NCBI GenBank assembly: GCA_026392555.1
Contig: JAPLBW010000019.1
Coordinates: 1 to 12,806 of the forward strand
Source of the DNA: Actinomycetota bacterium
Lineage (GTDB): Bacteria; Actinomycetota; Actinomycetes; UBA12327
DNA length: 12,806 nucleotides
Reading direction: 5' to 3'
This document shows, in pieces, positions 7,054-12,806 of this stretch (its first letter is position 1; every line of letters begins with the position of its first letter). Position numbers and translations under genes: made by a program. The notes below the pieces were generated by a model. That model was not told where the DNA came from. It did not search any database and saw only the letters and a program-made list of their open reading frames with translations.

Positions 7054-7256
7054 GGCTCGACCCCCTCATGTGCTCAGGTGACCCTCATGGGCCGCTACGG
7101 GAACATTCCTAAGGCTACCCTCAAAGGGCGCCTTTACGCATTCAGGGCAGGCGAGACAATTCCGCCAAGATCGGAACTTTCGCCCAAAAGCACCTAAGTT
7201 TCACAGCCGGTAAGGCAGGATGGGCAACAGTAATCAATGACAGGGGGATTTACACC
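7054..7256. promoter_or_regulatory. Divergent promoter region of DUF3073 and bldC
   Basis: This 203-bp region must drive both neighbours. On the minus strand TAGCCT (7117-7112) fits a -10 box and would give a leader of about 50 nt for the DUF3073 gene. On the plus strand TAAGTT (7195-7200) is the best -10 candidate for bldC, with a GGAAC at 7173-7177 in roughly -35 position. Shine-Dalgarno AGGGGGA at 7242-7248 precedes the bldC ATG. An 8-bp direct repeat CCCTCATG (7063-7070 and 7082-7089) and a small hairpin AAAGG/CCTTT (7123-7135) are possible operator-like elements. No further gene is seen. Confidence 0.4.
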
Positions 7257-7478
7257 ATGGTTCACGACTCGTCCCAGGGAGAAAACCTGCTCACGCCTGC
7301 CGAAGTGGCGGCGATGTTCCGCGTCGACCCCAAGACGGTCACCCGTTGGGCCAAGGCTGGAAAGATTTCGGCCATCCGCACGCTTGGTGGTCACCGCCGC
7401 TATCGCGAGTCCGAGGTGCGGGAATTGCTCAACGGCATCCCACAGCAACGCGCCGCCAAGGATGACCTCACCGCCTAA
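7257..7478 (+). CDS. bldC: BldC-type MerR-family DNA-binding regulator, 73 aa
   Basis: This is a one-domain winged-helix protein of the MerR superfamily, closely matching Streptomyces BldC, a developmental regulator that binds DNA cooperatively in head-to-tail arrays. Residues 11-62 hold the whole domain: LLTPAEVAAMFRVDPKTVTRW (helix-turn-helix), AKAGKISAIRT, then the wing GGHRRYRESEVRELL. There is no effector domain or dimerisation coiled coil, as expected for BldC rather than a classical MerR sensor. The ATG at 7257 has a good ribosome site 8 nt upstream. The gene is divergent from DUF3073 and convergent with hup. In a non-sporulating host its regulon is unknown, and autoregulation through the upstream region is plausible. 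Confidence 0.92.
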   Translation: MVHDSSQGENLLTPAEVAAMFRVDPKTVTRWAKAGKISAIRTLGGHRRYRESEVRELLNGIPQQRAAKDDLTA

Positions 7479-7485
7479 GCGATGA

Positions 7486-7501
7486 GCGCCCTTGACGGCG
7501 C
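7486..7501. terminator. Weak hairpin between bldC and hup
   Basis: The 43-bp gap between the convergent bldC and hup stop codons contains GCGCC (7486-7490), a 6-nt loop and GGCGC (7497-7501), a perfect 5-bp GC stem. No T-tract follows on either strand, so it could at most be a weak bidirectional stop signal. Confidence 0.2.
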
Positions 7502-7521
7502 GTAGAAGTGCTGGGTGAAAC

Positions 7522-7809
7522 TTAGTTGTTCTTTTGTGCCGCAGCCTTGAGGTTTGAGCCAGCTGACACCTTGGCGGTGTGCGTGGCGGCAACCTGGATC
7601 TCAGCACCGGTCTGAGGGTTACGGGCGGTACGGGCGTTGCGGAATCCAGTCTCGAAGGTCAAGAAGCCAGGCAGACTCACCTTGCCGCTCTTGCTTGATC
7701 CCAGTTCATTTGCAACTACATCGGCAAAACCTTTGAGGACAGCGTCAACGTCCTTGGCGCTCTGACCGGTCTTTGCGGCAACAGCGGCCACCAATTCACT
7801 GCGGTTCAC
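7522..7809 (-). CDS. hup: HU-family nucleoid DNA-binding protein, 95 aa
   Basis: This is an HU/IHF-fold protein that dimerises and bends DNA in the nucleoid. The helical N-terminus (MNRSELVAAVAAKTG, residues 1-45) is followed by the strand LPGFLTFE and the DNA-binding arm with RNPQTGAEIQVAA at about 63-75, which contains the intercalating proline. KVSAGSNLK closes the fold. Length (95 aa) is that of bacterial HU, and the long Lys/Ala-rich C-terminal tail of mycobacterial HupB is absent. The start is GTG at 7809, supported by AAGGAG 6 nt upstream on the minus strand (7821-7816). The gene lies downstream of the peroxidase gene on the same strand, separated by a hairpin-rich gap. Confidence 0.95.
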   Translation of the reverse strand: MNRSELVAAVAAKTGQSAKDVDAVLKGFADVVANELGSSKSGKVSLPGFLTFETGFRNARTARNPQTGAEIQVAATHTAKVSAGSNLKAAAQKNN

Positions 7810-7821
7810 AGACTTCTCCTT

Positions 7822-7896
7822 GAGTACGGGTGTGGCACGGCTGCGTGCCTACATGCAAGCCTAGGGGGTGGGCCCCGCCTAGGCAGGCACCCCCCT
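7822..7896 (-). promoter_or_regulatory. Hairpin-rich region upstream of hup
   Basis: Two good stems lie before the hup ribosome site. The first is GGCACG/CGTGCC (7834-7849, 6 bp, 4-nt loop), 12 nt upstream of AAGGAG. The second is GCCTAGG/CCTAGGC (7859-7884), which extends inward by three more G:C pairs past a one-base bulge. An alternative stem GGGGGTG/CACCCCC (7864-7870 with 7888-7894) would exclude the second. TATTCT (7926-7921, minus strand) could be the hup -10 box. In that case the hairpins lie in a leader of about 105 nt and might control hup. Alternatively the second hairpin, followed by TTGCAT on the minus strand, ends transcription of the peroxidase gene. Confidence 0.4.
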
Positions 7897-7924
7897 CGGT
7901 AAGTCCTCGCAAGAATTCCCAGAA

Positions 7925-7946
7925 TATGGGGCCAACCTTGGCCCTA
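7925..7946 (-). terminator. Hairpin at the stop codon of the peroxidase gene
   Basis: GGGCCAA (7929-7935) and TTGGCCC (7938-7944) form a perfect 7-bp stem with a tiny loop, overlapping the TAG stop at 7946-7944. On the minus strand it is followed by CATATTCT rather than a clear T-run. It fits an imperfect intrinsic terminator for the peroxidase gene. Confidence 0.4.
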
Positions 7947-10900
7947 AAAGGCTGTTATGGCGACTGCATCTACGCGGACTACCTTCCCCGCCACACGGGA
8001 AATAACCTTGACTGGACCTGTTCTCGTGGTCGCAAATCGTGGAAGTAGCAATAATTCGTTCACATTCGCACCAGTAGTCGACAACGAAATTGTTCCCATG
8101 AGTGATGTCCCCACATAGACATCAACGGAACCACACGTCACACACTTAGTTGCAACAATTCCCACCTGGCGAACGGAATAAGTTCCGGATTGAAGAAAGG
8201 CGCCTGCTGTTGACGTCTGCTCGTAGGTTGACCCTATGTATCCGGTTGCAGTTGTTAACGCAAAACCAGAACGAGTTGAAAATGTGCTCCTCGAATCTGA
8301 TACAACACTCGTGCATTGCACCTGAGACGTAGTTTGATTCCCAGCATAATCGGTCGCAATGACCTTGAAGCAGTAGCGTGTGCCTAAACTAGCACCGGTA
8401 AAAGTCGCTGAGCGAGCGCTTGATAGCAGTCCCCACTTGGCCCAAGCGGTAGGTGCACCCCCGCCAGATGACATTGATTGGTACCAGATCTCCGTACCAG
8501 AGATTCCAGAAGATGTATCCGAAGCGGTCCATGAAACCGGGAATGACTGGCTAGTTTGGAATCCTTCACCTTGTGGCGAGAGTAAGTTGGCAACCGGCGC
8601 AATCCCATCGGGAACCGTAACGTTCGATGAAAGTGACGCAACCGAGTCACCAGCGCTATTTGTTGCCTTGACTGCGAACGTGTAAGCGGTTCCGTTGATC
8701 AATGAGGAGGCGGAACAACTTGTCAAGGGTGCCAATAGTGGGGGGAGTATGTACACGGTACAGACCTGCACATTGCCCGGACTTGCGAAAACCTTGTATC
8801 CGGTTAGGGCGGCACCACCGTCGTTTGTCGGGCGGACCCAGGAAATATCAGCCCCGCCGTTGCGAGGCGCTGAGACAACGCCCGTCGGTGCGCTTGTTAC
8901 TGTTCGAGGCCCAACAGGGCTCGACAAAGTTGAACTTTGTGAAGTCCCAGCGCTGCTGACAGCGCGAACCGTGAAGGCGTAATTCGTCCCATTGGTCAGT
9001 CCGGATACAACGCAACTGGTTACGGGTTCGGCAGCCGGCGCTGCAGGAACCACAGTGCACACCTGACCCGCACCGGCTTGATTGACCGTGTAACTCGTGA
9101 TCGCGGACCCACCATCGTTGGCGGGGCGATTCCACGAGACGGTGATGGACTGATCGCCAGGGGTCCCTACCACGTTCAGCGGCTGAGTAGGTGCTGCCCG
9201 CGGCGTGAAGGTCGCTGATGGGCTCGAGGCATTGGAGTCACCGACGACGTTCGTCGCCTTGACCGTAAAGGTGTAGGTCGAACCATTCGTCAAACCAGAG
9301 ACAGTGCAATTCGTTGACGGCGCAGCAGCTGGCGGGACGATGACGTTGCTACACACCTGTGCACCACCTGGGCTCTGGAAGACTTTGTAACCCGTGATGG
9401 GCGAACCACCGTTGTCACTGGAGGCACTCCAGCCCAGTTGTACCGATTGATCGCCAACAGTTCCGTTGATCACTCCTGGTGCAGCCGGCAAGCTGCGCGG
9501 CGTCAAGCCCAACGACGGAGCCGAAGCCAGAGAGTCACCAGCAACATTGTGCGCACGTACGGTGAAGGTGTAGGTCGTGCCGTTGGTGAGCCCGGTTGCG
9601 TTGCACGTTGTCGCAGGGGTCACAGCAGGAGCCACAACGGCTACGGTGCACACCGTTCCACCTGGCGTTGATGTCACGACATAGCGGTCCACAGCAACCC
9701 CACCGTTATCGGTTGGGGCAGTCCAGCTCAACGCCACCGAGCTGTTGTTGGCGACACCCGAAACATTCAGCGGCTGGCTAGGTACCGTGACCGCGCCTGG
9801 GACGATCAGGGTGATCGGTGGGTTAGGTCCAGGAACACTAGTTCCTGACGTATTCGTCGCCACCACATCAACGTCGTAGGCCGCGATGCCGTTCGCGTTG
9901 GCCGAGATGTTGCAGTTGCGGCCGGCCTGGCCAGTGCTGCAACTAGCCACCAACACATCAGTTCCGGCCTTGAACGCGCGTGCTGTGTAGCCGGTGACAG
10001 CAAACAAACTTCCGTTGGCCTCTGGTGGAGTCCATGAAACTGGGATACGCAGATTGACCGCGTCATAGGTCGCTGCCACGTTTTGAGGTGCATTGGGAGC
10101 GGCGATATTGACCGTCTGATCCGTGAACTGAATACGCTCCATGTTGCGCAGGATGTCCACGCCCTCATTGAGGTTTCCAGCCGTGTTATCAGTAACGCGC
10201 ACCGTGCCATTGGGGCCAGCAGCGACAGTGAAGTTCGCGCGAGCACTGTTGTACACCGCGACATCCAGCTCGGTGGTGTGCTTGGCCCACTTGATCGAAC
10301 GAACGATGCGCAATTGCGAGATCGTGAAGTCATTCTTCTTCACCGCATTGGTGAGCTGGGTCATGCTGTCAACGAGTACTCGAGTTGCATCAGAAGGATC
10401 GACCGTGGTCGTCCCAGTAATCGCCGGTGAAGCAGGAGCAGAAATTTGCACCTGCAAGTAGGCATCGCCATCCATGACTTCATTACCTTGGCGTCCCTGC
10501 AAAGTGTCAGAACCGCCGCCACCGATGAGGATGTCACCGGTGTTGAAGGCAGCGTTTCCGCCAAGCACAGTATTCAAGCCAGAGATTTTGGGAATATCAA
10601 TTGCATTCAAGGTGTCGCCCACCGTGCCTACCACTGACAACGTGGTGCGGACATCTCCGGACAAATTGTCATTCAAGTCACCGCCGGACAGCGCCTCGGT
10701 GTCGACATACGTATCTTGCAGACCCAAAGCCGGGTTGCCAGGTGGCGGTGCAATCAAAGACAAGTCAGCATCGTGGGCGGCCATTGATCGAGGGTTGTAG
10801 TACGTCGAGAAGTCAAAGCCAAGGCCACCGAGAATGGTGTTCGTTCCTTTGGTTCCGCCAACCATGATGTCCACGCCACCATCACCATTGAGCAGGTTGC

Positions 10901-12806
10901 TTCCGCTGTCACCAATGATCACGTCGTCACCTGGTGGAACAAGGTCCACACCAAAGAGCGCCGGAAGGTCACCGGACAAGGTGTCGTTGCCTACTCCACC
11001 TTCAAGCCAGTCCGTGTCTTCATCGCCGCTGACCACGTCAGCGTCGGTTCCGCCGTACATAAAGTCGTTGCCGGGTCCACCCAGCTGTGCGGTCCCGTAG
11101 CCGCCACCCATGGTGAAGTCAGCTCCTGCACCTGCGATGTAACTGTCGAGCCCAGGACCTCCAGTGTTAATAAAGTCGCTGCCATCGCCTGCCATCACAA
11201 TGTCAATGCCCGAAGGGTCGGTCAGTGTGTCATCGCCCAAACCACCGATGATGTTGTCATCGCCTGGCCCACCGGTAGCGGTGTCATCGCCGTCGTTGCC
11301 ACGAATCGTGTCGTCACCTGAACCCGACCACACGCCGTCGTTGCCAGCAGTTCCGTTAAACACCACGTGTTCTGCACCGGGATACACCCACGTGGCTCCA
11401 CCCACCAACGTGATGTCTGGGTAGGTCAGCGAGGACTTCGACATATCAAAGGTTTGCGACGGAGCATTGAAGATGAAGTACGGCAAACCTTCAGCATCTG
11501 AGTTGCGCTGGATGATTTCAGCCAGTGAGTTGCCTTCAATTTGGTTTGCCAGGGGAATGCCAGGAAGGCGGCCGAGGTAGTAGAACCGGTCACTGTCCTG
11601 AAGGTTTTCCATCTGGGTGCGGAAGATGTAGTCAAAGGTCGTACCGAGCATGCCGCCGAACATCGCACGCTGCTCAGCCAGTCCACCGATCCACAGATCA
11701 ATGTCTTCCAGACCCGTGGTTGCTTTGTCGTTGACCGGAATCCACGCACCTTGGCTGGTCAAGAACTCGCCACGATCAGCAGGGGCTCCAGCGCCACCCT
11801 TTACCAACAAGGTTGCGGCTGCGCGTTTACCAGCGACCGTCGTGGCCGCAGTGATTGATGGGTGCGTGCCATAGGCGGCCACAAAGTTGATCAGAGAGGC
11901 GGGGTGACGTAACGCTTGTCCAAATTCCAGCCAAGAACCATAGGGAGCCATCGACCCGTCAGCAGTCTTTGAGTAGTACGAGCGGCGTGCACCATTAAGC
12001 GACGGCATACCGGTGTCTCGACCACGCGTCATGTTCAAAGCACCCAAGTCAAGTGGCAGACCGAGCAAACTGTTGTGCAGTGCGCCCGTTACGAATTCGT
12101 CAATTTCATTTCCAACTTGCTTGGACATGCCACGTGCGATCTGGCCCAAGGCCTGGTCACCAGTGAGCGTTTGGCCATTAACGTTATTGAATTTTTCAGG
12201 GCTTAAGAAAGCATCGATAAGAGAAATCGAGGAATCCGTCCCATCAGAAGCGATGCGATCGACTGTTTCGTCAAGCTGTGAGTGGCCGTAGCGGTAAGTC
12301 GCGTTGGCAAACTCAGCGGTAATATTGGGGTTTAAGGACGGGTCATAGCCACCAAAAGCACGAACACCGGGCTGAACCTTGCGGGCAAACTCGGCAAAAA
12401 CCAAGTGCTGATATTCCATTTCATTCACAAAACGAGCGGCGTGCAACAAACGCTCGCCATTGAATTCGGCGCCAGCGGTATTTCCAACTCGCCAGTCGGC
12501 GAAGGCAAAGGTGTTTGCGTTGGCGGCTGCACCTTGGTTGGCGCTAACGATGGCCTTGATGTCATTCACCAAGCGGTTGTGCTCACTGTGGAATGCGGTG
12601 TGAATCGAGGTCAAGCCGATGTTTTCGTTACCACGCCCATCGCCAGTGATGAAGTGCTTGTTGAGCAAGGCTGTGTTATGCGTAGCAGCCCATGCTGAGC
12701 CATTCCAAGCCCACTTCGGTGCCGCTCCAAAGGCAATGTCGTCGAGGAATGCATGCCCCGTGCGCTGAATCAGGTCATCCGGCTTCGCGGCAGTGGCAAA
12801 GTTCAC
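7944..12806 (-). CDS. Large secreted animal-type heme peroxidase with RTX and FN3 repeats, 5'-partial
   Basis: At least 1620 residues are visible. The gene runs off the window at 12806, so the true start, any signal peptide and the distal-His motif are not seen. Window residues 1-440 match the animal heme peroxidase fold. GDGRGNE holds the catalytic Arg58 and the heme-linking Glu61, followed by LTSIHTAFHSEHNRL. YRYGH gives proximal His175. ALNMTRGRD gives Asn258, 83 residues later as in the family. LEDIDLWIGGLAE follows. An RTX-like region follows (about 488-780), then a linker with DILRNMERIQFTDQ typical of bacterial RTX peroxidases, five FN3 domains, an Ig-like segment and a beta-rich CxxC module. 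The likely role is extracellular oxidation using peroxide. The architecture class includes the Mn(II)-oxidising MopA and the 'peroxicin' group, but substrate and secretion route are unproven. Confidence 0.92.
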   Translation of the reverse strand: MNFATAAKPDDLIQRTGHAFLDDIAFGAAPKWAWNGSAWAATHNTALLNKHFITGDGRGNENIGLTSIHTAFHSEHNRLVNDIKAIVSANQGAAANANTFAFADWRVGNTAGAEFNGERLLHAARFVNEMEYQHLVFAEFARKVQPGVRAFGGYDPSLNPNITAEFANATYRYGHSQLDETVDRIASDGTDSSISLIDAFLSPEKFNNVNGQTLTGDQALGQIARGMSKQVGNEIDEFVTGALHNSLLGLPLDLGALNMTRGRDTGMPSLNGARRSYYSKTADGSMAPYGSWLEFGQALRHPASLINFVAAYGTHPSITAATTVAGKRAAATLLVKGGAGAPADRGEFLTSQGAWIPVNDKATTGLEDIDLWIGGLAEQRAMFGGMLGTTFDYIFRTQMENLQDSDRFYYLGRLPGIPLANQIEGNSLAEIIQRNSDAEGLPYFIFNAPSQTFDMSKSSLTYPDITLVGGATWVYPGAEHVVFNGTAGNDGVWSGSGDDTIRGNDGDDTATGGPGDDNIIGGLGDDTLTDPSGIDIVMAGDGSDFINTGGPGLDSYIAGAGADFTMGGGYGTAQLGGPGNDFMYGGTDADVVSGDEDTDWLEGGVGNDTLSGDLPALFGVDLVPPGDDVIIGDSGSNLLNGDGGVDIMVGGTKGTNTILGGLGFDFSTYYNPRSMAAHDADLSLIAPPPGNPALGLQDTYVDTEALSGGDLNDNLSGDVRTTLSVVGTVGDTLNAIDIPKISGLNTVLGGNAAFNTGDILIGGGGSDTLQGRQGNEVMDGDAYLQVQISAPASPAITGTTTVDPSDATRVLVDSMTQLTNAVKKNDFTISQLRIVRSIKWAKHTTELDVAVYNSARANFTVAAGPNGTVRVTDNTAGNLNEGVDILRNMERIQFTDQTVNIAAPNAPQNVAATYDAVNLRIPVSWTPPEANGSLFAVTGYTARAFKAGTDVLVASCSTGQAGRNCNISANANGIAAYDVDVVATNTSGTSVPGPNPPITLIVPGAVTVPSQPLNVSGVANNSSVALSWTAPTDNGGVAVDRYVVTSTPGGTVCTVAVVAPAVTPATTCNATGLTNGTTYTFTVRAHNVAGDSLASAPSLGLTPRSLPAAPGVINGTVGDQSVQLGWSASSDNGGSPITGYKVFQSPGGAQVCSNVIVPPAAAPSTNCTVSGLTNGSTYTFTVKATNVVGDSNASSPSATFTPRAAPTQPLNVVGTPGDQSITVSWNRPANDGGSAITSYTVNQAGAGQVCTVVPAAPAAEPVTSCVVSGLTNGTNYAFTVRAVSSAGTSQSSTLSSPVGPRTVTSAPTGVVSAPRNGGADISWVRPTNDGGAALTGYKVFASPGNVQVCTVYILPPLLAPLTSCSASSLINGTAYTFAVKATNSAGDSVASLSSNVTVPDGIAPVANLLSPQGEGFQTSQSFPVSWTASDTSSGISGTEIWYQSMSSGGGAPTAWAKWGLLSSARSATFTGASLGTRYCFKVIATDYAGNQTTSQVQCTSVVSDSRSTFSTRSGFALTTATGYIGSTYEQTSTAGAFLQSGTYSVRQVGIVATKCVTCGSVDVYVGTSLMGTISLSTTGANVNELLLLPRFATTRTGPVKVISRVAGKVVRVDAVAITAF
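7947..8606 (-). other. C-terminal Ig-like segment and CxxC beta-module of the peroxidase
   Basis: This is the part of the protein after the last FN3 domain. About 110 residues (APVANLLSPQG to the CTSVV region) look like an Ig-like domain with two cysteines near its end (YCFKVIATDYAGN ... VQC). The last 110 residues are beta-rich with a KCVTCGSVDVYVG motif, then LLLLPRFATTRTG and VVRVDAVAI. I recall similar ends on other very long secreted actinobacterial proteins, where they may bind the cell surface or a polysaccharide. That role is inference. Hand counts of six sequence lines (7981-8340) give about 48% GC, below about 60% in sampled FN3 lines. Confidence 0.5.
8607..10100 (-). repeat. Five fibronectin-III repeats in the peroxidase gene
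   Basis: Five tandem FN3 domains are encoded here. The first is divergent (10100-9789, 104 aa). The other four are nearly periodic: 9788-9492 (99 aa), 9491-9195 (99 aa), 9194-8901 (98 aa) and 8900-8607 (98 aa). Each regular copy has the W of the B strand, an NDGG/NGG turn, a Cys-x14-Cys loop, then (G)L-x-NGTxYxFxVxA. They probably form a rod that holds the catalytic part away from, or attaches it to, a surface. The copies have clearly diverged at DNA level, so this is an old duplication rather than a recent expansion. Confidence 0.9.
10464..11345 (-). repeat. RTX-like calcium-binding repeat region of the peroxidase
   Basis: About 17 glycine/aspartate-rich nonapeptide-like units are encoded, such as GSGDDTIRG, GGPGDDNII, GGLGDDTLT, GGPGNDFMY, GGVGNDTLS and GGGGSDTLQ. 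They are grouped in blocks broken by non-repeat loops, for example around DLPALFGVDLVPP and FDFSTYYNPRS. Units close to GGxGxDxUx should bind calcium as a parallel beta-roll, and several have lost the key Asp or Gly. In Gram-negative bacteria such repeats mark type I secretion. In an actinobacterium a Sec or Tat signal at the unseen N-terminus is the likelier route. Confidence 0.88.

Noticed and set aside
7830..8048. Short plus-strand open frame between hup and the peroxidase end
   Set aside because: It runs over hairpins and into the antisense of the peroxidase gene, and lacks a ribosome site or any family-like sequence.
8607..9788. About 297-bp periodicity as a possible CRISPR array or mobile repeat
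   Set aside because: The period is explained by 98-99-residue FN3 domains in one open frame, and the copies are diverged.
8380..12700. Many open frames on the plus strand over the peroxidase gene
   Set aside because: They are antisense shadows of a strongly biased Gly/Asp/Thr-rich gene. None shows a recognisable domain or a good ribosome site.
12804..12806. GTG at the window edge as the true start of the peroxidase
   Set aside because: The frame is open to the edge and the peroxidase domain is already in progress, so the gene continues outside the window.

Overview
The window looks like a chromosomal segment of an actinobacterium. The evidence is the set of genes and the quality of their matches: a BldC-type MerR regulator, a DUF3073 protein, an SCP_3-type sterol-carrier-like protein directly behind what looks like the end of purL, a B. 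subtilis-type PurF with propeptide and four cluster cysteines, and promoter-like TANNNT boxes placed so that some start codons would be leaderless. GC content is moderately high by eye. No rRNA, tRNA, CRISPR array, transposase or integrase is visible. The exact lineage cannot be read from this window. A free-living aquatic actinobacterium is possible but is only a guess.

Left part (1-6854) is a purine biosynthesis neighbourhood. It holds the last codons of a probable purL, then the SCP_3 gene 2 nt downstream. Next come a PPOX-family flavoprotein (+) and a DUF1838 gene (-) that converge on a shared stop palindrome. A half-size ABC exporter gene (+) follows, then purF and purM, which overlap by ATGA. 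The purM gene is broken: the six-codon segment that should carry the conserved xPTRIY motif is absent and the frame shifts by one base at about 6446, consistent with a 19-nt deletion. Both halves are otherwise well preserved.

Middle part (6856-7809) holds three small conserved genes: DUF3073 (-), bldC (+) and an HU-type nucleoid protein (-). DUF3073 and bldC diverge across about 200 bp. bldC and hup converge. A 134-bp region upstream of hup contains several hairpins.

Right part (7944-12806) is one very long gene on the minus strand whose 5' end lies outside the window. It encodes at least 1620 residues of a large, probably extracellular protein: an animal-type heme peroxidase domain, an RTX-like glycine/aspartate repeat region, a linker typical of bacterial RTX peroxidases, five fibronectin-III domains (four of them nearly equal repeats), an Ig-like segment and a C-terminal beta-rich module with a CxxC. 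This is the architecture class that includes the Mn(II)-oxidising peroxidase MopA. It is the most interesting coding content here, together with the purM lesion.
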